The notes under the pieces are model-generated. The model had not been told where the DNA came from, did no database searches, and worked only from the letters and a program-made list of their open reading frames with translations. From assembly GCA_023258775.1 (NCBI GenBank), contig JALQWJ010000028.1:1-11508 (forward strand): a DNA stretch of 11,508 nucleotides, in the 5' to 3' direction. This stretch comes from Burkholderiaceae bacterium. Its GTDB lineage: Bacteria > Pseudomonadota > Gammaproteobacteria > Burkholderiales > Burkholderiaceae_E. Position numbers and translations under genes: made by a program. This document shows, piece after piece, positions 6,430 through 11,508 of this stretch (position 1 is the first letter of the stretch; every line of letters begins with the position of its first letter).

Positions 6430-7790
6430 AGCAACCTCGAACTAAGGTGGCTTATGAATGCACGGCCTGTGCGACACAAACACCCAAGTGGGGCGGCCAG
6501 TGTCCAGGCTGCAACGCCTGGAACACGCTTATTGAGCAACAACTTGAGAAAACAACCGGCCATCGTTACGAATCGTTGGCGCCGCCTTCGCAGGTGGTCA
6601 GTATGGCCTCGGTTGTGGCGATTGACATGGATCGGTTTTCGAGTGGTTCGGTTGAGTTCGATCGGGTGCTCGGCGGGGGGCTGGTCCAAGGAGCGGTGGT
6701 GCTAATTGGTGGCGACCCTGGTATCGGGAAATCAACCCTGCTGCTTCAAACGGCGGTTCATGTCTCACAGGCTCATGCGCGGGTACTTTATGTGAGCGGC
6801 GAGGAGTCCCTGGCACAAATTGCCTTGCGTGCACAGCGCCTTGGGCTAGGTGAGGCTAGTATTGATCTTCTCGCTGAGATATCACTCGAGAAAATTATTC
6901 ACGTGATATCAGAGCGTAAGCCCTTATTCGTCGTGATCGATTCGATTCAGACTTTGTTCACCGATGCACTTAATGCGGCGCCGGGCTCAGTTTCTCAGGT
7001 TCGCGAGTGCGCAGCCCAACTCACGCGTTGCGCAAAGCAAGGTGGTAGCACGCTGGTCATGATAGGCCATGTGACCAAGGAGGGCACCCTGGCGGGCCCT
7101 CGGGTGCTCGAGCATATGGTCGACGCGGTTTTGTACTTTGAAGGAGACAGCCACTCCTCGTTTCGCCTCGTTCGCAGCTTCAAGAATCGATTTGGCTCAG
7201 TGAATGAACTCGGCGTTTTCGCGATGACCGAGCGAGGACTTCGGGCGGTTCCGAATCCATCGGCCTTATTTTTGTCGCAACACGCCAAACCAGTGCCTGG
7301 GTCCTCGGTATTGATCACCCAGGAGGGAAGCCGGCCACTACTCGTGGAGATCCAGGCATTACTTGACGCAAGTGCTGGTCTGCAACCTCGAAGGCTTGCC
7401 GTAGGTCTTGATGCTCAACGCCTGGCCTTGCTCTTAGCGGTGTTACACCGTCATGCGGGTATTGCGTGTCACGATCAGGACGTCTTCCTGAATGCGGTGG
7501 GAGGCGTGAGGATTAACGAGCCAGCTGCTGACCTGGCCAGTTTGTTTGCTATTGTTTCCTCGTTTAAAAACAAGGCATTGGCCAAAGGTATTGCGGTGTT
7601 TGGCGAGGTTGGTTTGGCGGGTGAGATCAGGCCTTGTCCGCGTGGACAGGACCGAATCCGTGAAGCCGCGAAACTGGGATATCACCGCTTGATTGTCCCA
7701 AAGGCGAATATGCCCAAAACCTCGACCGAGGGGCTAACAATTGTGGGTGTTGACCGGTTAGATCAAGCACTTGATGCGCTTTGGTCGTGA
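6426..7790 (+). CDS. radA: DNA repair protein RadA
   Basis: RadA (Sms) is a RecA-like ATPase and helicase that promotes branch migration in homologous recombination and repair. The 454-residue product has the full domain order. A C4 zinc finger uses Cys12, Cys15, Cys26 and Cys29. The ATPase core has Walker A GDPGIGKS (96-103) and a Walker B-type strand LFVVIDSIQTL. The RadA-specific KNRFG motif is at 253-257. The C-terminal Lon-protease-like domain includes VGGVRINEPAADLA and FGEVGLAGEIRP. Its length is normal for the family. The ATG is fused with the alr stop (ATGA) and no separate strong ribosome binding site is visible, so translation is probably coupled to alr. Its 3' end faces hpnE across 58 bp. 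Confidence 0.97.
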   Translation: MKQPRTKVAYECTACATQTPKWGGQCPGCNAWNTLIEQQLEKTTGHRYESLAPPSQVVSMASVVAIDMDRFSSGSVEFDRVLGGGLVQGAVVLIGGDPGIGKSTLLLQTAVHVSQAHARVLYVSGEESLAQIALRAQRLGLGEASIDLLAEISLEKIIHVISERKPLFVVIDSIQTLFTDALNAAPGSVSQVRECAAQLTRCAKQGGSTLVMIGHVTKEGTLAGPRVLEHMVDAVLYFEGDSHSSFRLVRSFKNRFGSVNELGVFAMTERGLRAVPNPSALFLSQHAKPVPGSSVLITQEGSRPLLVEIQALLDASAGLQPRRLAVGLDAQRLALLLAVLHRHAGIACHDQDVFLNAVGGVRINEPAADLASLFAIVSSFKNKALAKGIAVFGEVGLAGEIRPCPRGQDRIREAAKLGYHRLIVPKANMPKTSTEGLTIVGVDRLDQALDALWS

Positions 7791-7814
7791 TGACATCTGG
7801 TGATCGTTATCATC

Positions 7815-7835
7815 GTTGACCGTTCGGCCGGCAAC
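7815..7835. terminator. Possible hairpin between convergent radA and hpnE
   Basis: GTTG-A-CCG (7815-7822) can pair with CGG-CAAC (7829-7835), giving seven pairs with one bulged A and the six-base loop TTCGGC. It sits in the middle of the 58-bp convergent gap, where a shared terminator would be expected. There is no T-tract on either strand, so it does not meet the usual intrinsic terminator definition. Confidence 0.3.
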
Positions 7836-7848
7836 CAAGATCACGTGC

Positions 7849-9432
7849 TTACCGTGCTTTTGATAGCGACCGCGGACTTTGGCTTGCCGGAGATTGTGGA
7901 TGATGAGCGCCAAGCAAATAAGCGCTTAATGCCTCAGCGCAGGCGCTAGCACTCCTTAGCGCAGACTCAAGGCTTGCGGGTAGGCATTGCTCACCGCCAT
8001 CATCTACCCAGTCTCCGGCAAGCCAAAGTCCCTGCCCACGGAAGCGGTCAAAACTCGGCCACTGGGTACCAAAAGTTGAAGGCGTTGCTGCGCGATGTTC
8101 ATAAATATCCTTATGATCAATTGCTTGAATCTCAAATCTCTGCTGAATTTCATCAGCGTGGCGTCTTGCTTGCACCGAATCATGCTGCGCAGAAATTACA
8201 AGACCTGCAATCGATCCTCCATCATGGGTAGCTTGCTGCTCGGCCGCAGCTGGGCAGGCTCTTGGAAATAGCCAGGCCGCTGGACCCTGGTTTTGCAATA
8301 GAAGCTGCGGTTTTCGCTGTGCTGATGCCCTGTTTGCCTTGGGTAACAATAGCCAGCGCGTCAGAATGCCCAGTGGCTTTGGAAGTGCGCCCAGCGCGTC
8401 TCGTAAGTCCTCAAGCGTATTTAATGCGGATCGTGCAAGCAGCTCGGCGGCCTGCTGGGGCTCGAGTGCCATCACAATGTGCTCGTACGGTCCCTCCATT
8501 TGCTCCTGCCCAGCGACCTCGAGCCACCAATTCGAATTTGCTGGGCGATTGCGCTCACCCGCTTGCAACTGCCGCAGCTTTAGCACCCGTTTGCCTTCAT
8601 GAAGGTCGAGTGCTCCAAAGCGGTTATCTCGGGATAAGTTTTGTTTACCAAATGCAAGCGGCTGTGCAAGCAATTCACCAAGATCGCATGCTTGCTGCAT
8701 CCAGTGACTCGCATCGAATTGGGCACTCGCCATTGCTTCATTGAGCACGGTTGACAAACGAAGCGCACAGGCTTGATTCCTGGGGCAATTTAGCGCGGAT
8801 TCACAGAGTGCATCGATCCAACGATTAACCAGGTGCTCGCGAAAACCCTGTCCTTGAAGCCATTCGTCGATGGAGCATGTCGATTGTGGGGGACGCACAC
8901 GTGCCTGCCGCAGTAGGCTTGCAAGTTCAATAAGGCTTCGGTAAGGAATCCTCTGAGCACCCGCAAGCCAGGACAGTTGCGCTAGTCCGCGTGAAAGCGC
9001 CTGGCCAAAAGCGGTTCGCGTAAAGACCTCAGCGCTTAACATCGCTTGGCTTTGCTGCATCCAGGCAGATTGTCCCAGGGCCATCGCGTGCTCGCGGTTG
9101 GTACTGAAGCGTGAAACTTCAGACTCAGGATCACCGCCCCGAACATGGTGAATTGAGAAATTCGGGGCTTTGAAGGCATAGTGCTGGTTATTGGCGTAGC
9201 GCTTAAGAAGGGTGCGAACGCATTGATACGCACCAATGATCAAGTGCTGTCCGTTGTCAAGCTTTAGCGCTTGTCCTTGGAGTCGTATCTCAAGGCCTCT
9301 GGCACGACCCCCGAGTTGTCTGGTTGCTTCGAAAATACGGACAGGCACGCCGCTTTCTTGAAGCAAGCGGGCGCATGCCAGACCGGCCCAGCCAGCGCCG
9401 ATTACTGCAACTCTTGGCCCGGCAGTGCTCAT
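7849..9432 (-). CDS. hpnE: Hydroxysqualene dehydroxylase HpnE (FAD-dependent)
   Basis: HpnE is a flavin amine-oxidase-like enzyme that reduces hydroxysqualene to squalene, the last step of the HpnCDE route. The N-terminal Rossmann motif is VIGAGWAGLACA (10-21), followed by IFEA (33-36) and GGRA (41-44). LDNGQHLIIGAY (58-69) is a family signature, and the C-terminal FAD-binding block is LWLAGDWVDDGG plus CLPASLESALRSA (469-495). At 527 residues it is longer than the roughly 420-450 I expect. Extra residues fall around 84-120, around 290-313 and in a Ser/Gln/Pro-rich tail after about 508. The start follows hpnD by 21 bp; GAGG lies only two bases before the ATG, which is tight, but no later Met precedes the FAD motif. 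It is the last gene of the hpnCDE operon. Confidence 0.92.
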   Translation of the reverse strand: MSTAGPRVAVIGAGWAGLACARLLQESGVPVRIFEATRQLGGRARGLEIRLQGQALKLDNGQHLIIGAYQCVRTLLKRYANNQHYAFKAPNFSIHHVRGGDPESEVSRFSTNREHAMALGQSAWMQQSQAMLSAEVFTRTAFGQALSRGLAQLSWLAGAQRIPYRSLIELASLLRQARVRPPQSTCSIDEWLQGQGFREHLVNRWIDALCESALNCPRNQACALRLSTVLNEAMASAQFDASHWMQQACDLGELLAQPLAFGKQNLSRDNRFGALDLHEGKRVLKLRQLQAGERNRPANSNWWLEVAGQEQMEGPYEHIVMALEPQQAAELLARSALNTLEDLRDALGALPKPLGILTRWLLLPKANRASAQRKPQLLLQNQGPAAWLFPRACPAAAEQQATHDGGSIAGLVISAQHDSVQARRHADEIQQRFEIQAIDHKDIYEHRAATPSTFGTQWPSFDRFRGQGLWLAGDWVDDGGEQCLPASLESALRSASACAEALSAYLLGAHHPQSPASQSPRSLSKAR

Positions 9433-9453
9433 TACCTCATTGGTTCTGCGGCT

Positions 9454-10326
9454 TCACGCAGGCGCGTTCAGTCTGGGTGGTCTGGCAAAAAGCCAGGTAA
9501 GCCACGCCAAATAGAGTTTTCTCAAGGGCGTGATAGAAATCCGCTGGTTCATGACTTGAAATCGATCCTCTTCAATGCATATCAAAAGATCATGGTAAAT
9601 CGCTGCCATGATGAGTCCGGGTCGTTGTGCACGGCATGCACCTGATGGTAAGTACTCAAAGGCTTCCCTCATTGACCGTCTCGCGGCAGCCGAGGCTCGA
9701 TTGAGCACTTGCTCAAGTCCAGGGTCTGCGATACACGCCATCAGGCGATCTTCTTGGACATTGGCATCGCTGAGCCATTGCTGTGGCAGGTATAGTCGAC
9801 CGCGTCGAGCGTCCTCGCCCACATCGCGAATGATGTTAATCCACTGAAGTCCACGTCCCAGTGCAATGGCGTAATGGTCAAGTTCATCGGACCATGCGCT
9901 TGTCGAGCCCTGAAAAATACGCGCTGCCAATTGCCCAACAGCGCCCGCAACCCGATCAAAATAAACCCAAAGTGCAGGCTCGTCCGGGTAGCGCTGAATC
10001 ATCAAATCCATTCGCATCCCATCCAAGACAGCATGAAATCGCCCAAGCGGTAGCGAAAGGCGCTTTACGTGAGGTGCAAGTGCCAGTGTGACTGGATGGC
10101 TGGGCTCGCCCATGTGCATGCGTTCAATTTCCTCTTCCCACCAATCCAGCTTGCGCGCCGCCAAGTCAGCGTCCGAGCATTCGTCGACCACGTCGTCGAC
10201 TTCACGACAAAAAGCGTAAAGCGCCATCATGGCCGCGCGCATCGGGTCGCGCAAATAGAGAAAGCTGTAATAAAAACTAGAGCCGCTTGTCGCAGCCTTT
10301 TCTCGACAATATGCTTCAGGACTCAT
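9454..10326 (-). CDS. hpnD: Presqualene diphosphate synthase HpnD
   Basis: HpnD condenses two farnesyl diphosphates head-to-head to presqualene diphosphate, the first committed step of squalene synthesis. The 290-residue protein is of the trans-isoprenyl diphosphate synthase (squalene/phytoene synthase) family. Both Asp-rich Mg2+-diphosphate motifs are intact: DDVVDE (44-49) after YAFCREV, and RDVGEDARRGRLYLP (167-181; Asp168 and Asp172). FYYSFLYLRDPMRAAMMALY at the N-terminus is typical of HpnD. Its ATG overlaps the hpnC stop as ATGA, with AGGGG at 10335-10339 eight bases upstream. HpnD is told from HpnC by its N-terminus and by its place second in the operon; the two paralogues are easily swapped in automatic annotation. 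Confidence 0.94.
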   Translation of the reverse strand: MSPEAYCREKAATSGSSFYYSFLYLRDPMRAAMMALYAFCREVDDVVDECSDADLAARKLDWWEEEIERMHMGEPSHPVTLALAPHVKRLSLPLGRFHAVLDGMRMDLMIQRYPDEPALWVYFDRVAGAVGQLAARIFQGSTSAWSDELDHYAIALGRGLQWINIIRDVGEDARRGRLYLPQQWLSDANVQEDRLMACIADPGLEQVLNRASAAARRSMREAFEYLPSGACRAQRPGLIMAAIYHDLLICIEEDRFQVMNQRISITPLRKLYLAWLTWLFARPPRLNAPA

Positions 10327-11270
10327 GCATCATTCCCCTGATTCCCACCTTGCCTGAGGCCAGCTGGAACTGGAAGGCCAAAAATCCAGTCGCGAAGCAG
10401 GTGGATCACAGCACTTCCGCGTATGGCTGTTCTGATTTTTGGCCTCGCTTTGACCGGATCTGGCGACCGAGCTAAGGCCCGAGCGATGCTTGCAGCCGCC
10501 GCAATGATTGCCTTTAACTCCCATGCCAAGCGTAGCGGTAGACGGGCCACCAAATGCTGGTGCAAGCAAAGTTGGTCGCATTGGGCAATCGCCTGCTGCT
10601 GAACCCAAAGCTTGAGATCCTGAGGAAGCGAGCCTGCTGCACAAAAGGCAAACCAATGTGCCGCGTCGTAGCCCAAAGCACGAAGCTCGCAGGCGGGTAT
10701 GTAGATCCGTCCTCGTTTGGCATCAACCCCACTGTCTTGCAGCATATTAATTTTTTGCAAAGCCGTGCAAATCGCATCAGAGGCCTGAAGACTTTTCTCG
10801 TCGCTAATGCGGTGTAATTCGAGAATGATGCGACCCACACTCGCAGCAGACCCTCGGCAGTAGCGTTCAAATTGCTCACCGGTTTCAGGACAAAAGCCTC
10901 GCGCGTCCCAGGCAAACGATGACAGCATTAAGAGTAATTCGCGGCAGATGATCGCATCTCGATTCAGTCCTTGAGTTCTTAGCGCATTCACACTGGCTTG
11001 CGCCTGCTCGCTAACGCCGCTGCGTTTAAGCCAGGGGCCTGCCTTTGAGCCTTGAATCATTGTTGCGAGTTCACTTAGGCAGGCAAGCCGTTGCCCTACA
11101 GGCCACGGTCCCTCATCGGCAAGATCATCGGCAAAACGCGCCAATCCATAGATTGCCTTGACCTTACTGCGAATCTCCCGAGGCAACAGCACCGATGCGA
11201 CCGGGAAATTCTCAGGGTGGTCGACGCTGTGAAAAAGGCGCGACGACCAACCTACCTGGCTATTGCACAT
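10323..11270 (-). CDS. hpnC: Hydroxysqualene synthase HpnC
   Basis: HpnC converts presqualene diphosphate to hydroxysqualene. It is a 315-residue paralogue of HpnD. VDHPENFPVASVLLP (16-30) is the HpnC-type start, ARFADDLADEG (44-54) is the first Asp-rich motif, and LQDSGVDAKRGRIYIP (177-192; Asp179 and Asp183) is the second. The residue after the first Asp of that motif is Ser rather than the more usual Val. The tail after about 270 is Arg/Pro/Gly-rich and not conserved. I start it at the ATG at 11270; a TTG four codons upstream (11282) is possible but less likely. Only a weak GGAT precedes the ATG. As first gene of the operon it follows a 113-bp gap with a strong dyad and a candidate promoter, back-to-back with tRNA-Leu. 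Confidence 0.93.
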   Translation of the reverse strand: MCNSQVGWSSRLFHSVDHPENFPVASVLLPREIRSKVKAIYGLARFADDLADEGPWPVGQRLACLSELATMIQGSKAGPWLKRSGVSEQAQASVNALRTQGLNRDAIICRELLLMLSSFAWDARGFCPETGEQFERYCRGSAASVGRIILELHRISDEKSLQASDAICTALQKINMLQDSGVDAKRGRIYIPACELRALGYDAAHWFAFCAAGSLPQDLKLWVQQQAIAQCDQLCLHQHLVARLPLRLAWELKAIIAAAASIARALARSPDPVKARPKIRTAIRGSAVIHLLRDWIFGLPVPAGLRQGGNQGNDA

Positions 11271-11313
11271 GATGGGATCCAAGGCGGAACTCGATCGATA
11301 AGGTCAACGATAA

Positions 11314-11331
11314 GCGCAAGCTAGCGTGCGC
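11314..11331. repeat. Near-perfect 18-bp palindrome upstream of hpnC (operator candidate)
   Basis: GCGCAAGCTAGCGTGCGC reads the same on both strands except for one base pair position in each half (11319/11326): GCGCA and TGCGC flank a central GCTAGC. It has no loop, so it looks like a binding site for a dimeric protein rather than an RNA hairpin. It sits 44 bp before the hpnC ATG and just downstream of the candidate hpnC transcription start. The regulator is unknown. Confidence 0.5.
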
Positions 11332-11342
11332 CGTGAGCCTTC

Positions 11343-11371
11343 ATTATGGGTGAGTTGTTGAAGACAGTTAC
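11343..11371 (-). promoter_or_regulatory. Candidate promoter for hpnCDE
   Basis: On the minus strand GTAACT (11366-11371) and CATAAT (11343-11348; five of six consensus bases) are 17 bases apart. Transcription would start near 11336, leaving a leader of about 65 bases that contains the 18-bp dyad. The -35 match is weak (three of six). Confidence 0.3.
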
Positions 11372-11374
11372 ACT
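11369..11374 (+). promoter_or_regulatory. Possible -10 box (TACACT) for tRNA-Leu
   Basis: TACACT lies 9 bases before the mature tRNA 5' end and is followed by a GC-rich CTCCCTGGG stretch, as is common for stable RNA promoters. No good -35 box is found at 16-18 bases. It overlaps the -35 of the candidate hpnC promoter on the other strand. Confidence 0.25.
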
Positions 11375-11383
11375 ACTCCCTGG

Positions 11384-11468
11384 GCGGCCGTGGCGGAATT
11401 GGTAGACGCACCAGGTTTAGGTCCTGGCGCTGAAAGGCGTGAAGGTTCGAGTCCTTTCGGCCGCACCA
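11384..11468 (+). tRNA. tRNA-Leu, anticodon UAG
   Basis: An 85-base class II tRNA. The acceptor arm GCGGCCG (11384-11390) pairs with CGGCCGC (11458-11464), followed by discriminator A and an encoded CCA (11466-11468). The anticodon stem CCAGG/CCTGG (11411-11415 and 11423-11427) closes the loop TTTAGGT with anticodon TAG at 11418-11420, which reads CUA and other CUN leucine codons. The T-arm is GAAGG-TTCGAGT-CCTTT. A long variable arm between the anticodon and T arms, and TGG with GGTAGACGC in the D-arm, are typical for leucine tRNAs. In many Betaproteobacteria a tRNA-Leu lies just before tig-clpP-clpX; that region would be to the right of the window. Confidence 0.97.
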
Positions 11469-11476
11469 GTGGTAAT

Positions 11477-11506
11477 CCTTCCTTAATGAAGGTGGGCGTT
11501 TTCTCT
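11477..11506 (+). terminator. Possible terminator after tRNA-Leu
   Basis: CCTTC (11477-11481) pairs with GAAGG (11488-11492) around a six-base loop, and a T-rich run GTTTTCTCTT follows after a few bases. The stem is short and the T-run is not directly attached, so this is weak. The window ends here. Confidence 0.28.
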
Positions 11507-11508
11507 TG

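Noticed and set aside
8262..8744. A 160-codon plus-strand open frame inside hpnE
   Set aside because: It is antisense to a conserved FAD enzyme and shows no recognisable motif or ribosome binding site.
11270..11282. A TTG start four codons upstream of the hpnC ATG
   Set aside because: There is no better ribosome binding site for it, and the ATG at 11270 already precedes the conserved VDHPENFPVAS block.
7812..11311. ATCGTTGACC occurs at 7812-7821 (plus) and, inverted, at 11302-11311, flanking the hpnCDE operon
   Set aside because: A 10-bp match between two places in 11.5 kb is expected many times by chance, and the flanking bases differ at once. It is not evidence of a mobile unit.
1..11508. 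Search by eye for CRISPR arrays, insertion sequences, phage or toxin-antitoxin genes and other defence systems
   Set aside because: No spaced repeat series, transposase or integrase motif or small paired genes were found; all long frames are accounted for by housekeeping genes. The tRNA-Leu has no partial duplicate of its 3' end elsewhere in the window, so no integration site is indicated.

Overview
The window reads as a compact, housekeeping-type piece of a betaproteobacterial (probably Burkholderiales-like) chromosome of moderate GC content. I base this on the protein families and on gene order: tsaB-rimI-uracil-DNA glycosylase, convergent lplT, then alr-radA is an arrangement I associate with Burkholderiales. 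The sensor kinase also resembles the RisS/EnvZ type of that group. No database was consulted, so the taxonomic call is an inference. I see no insertion sequence, phage gene, CRISPR array or other sign of recent transfer.

Layout from the left. (1) Minus strand: the first 101 codons of a rubrerythrin gene (cut by the window edge), preceded by an EnvZ/RisS-like sensor histidine kinase. The kinase has no response regulator beside it. (2) Plus strand, divergent from the kinase: tsaB, rimI and a family-4 uracil-DNA glycosylase, tightly packed. (3) Minus strand: the lysophospholipid transporter gene lplT, whose 3' end overlaps the glycosylase gene by 16 bp. (4) Plus strand: alr and radA, overlapping by ATGA. 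(5) Minus strand: hpnC-hpnD-hpnE, an operon for squalene synthesis from farnesyl diphosphate through presqualene diphosphate and hydroxysqualene. (6) Plus strand: tRNA-Leu(UAG) with encoded CCA, then about 40 bp to the window end.

How the genes work together: TsaB and RimI are a common pair (the tRNA t6A pathway and ribosomal protein N-terminal acetylation). HpnC, HpnD and HpnE carry out three consecutive steps and are translationally linked (ATGA overlap, then a 21-bp gap). Alr (D-alanine for peptidoglycan) and RadA (branch migration in recombination) share a transcript without an obvious metabolic link. LplT (phospholipid recycling) and the hpn operon (hopanoid precursor) are both membrane-lipid functions but lie in separate transcription units.

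I did not find a convincing undescribed system. The points most worth checking are small. They are a near-perfect 18-bp dyad upstream of hpnC, a 54-bp kinase/tsaB divergent gap where both genes lack ribosome binding sites and could be leaderless, a TsaB lacking the usual Asp of its first motif, the solitary kinase, and AT-rich dyads upstream of the rubrerythrin gene. No stretch longer than about 170 bp lacks a gene.
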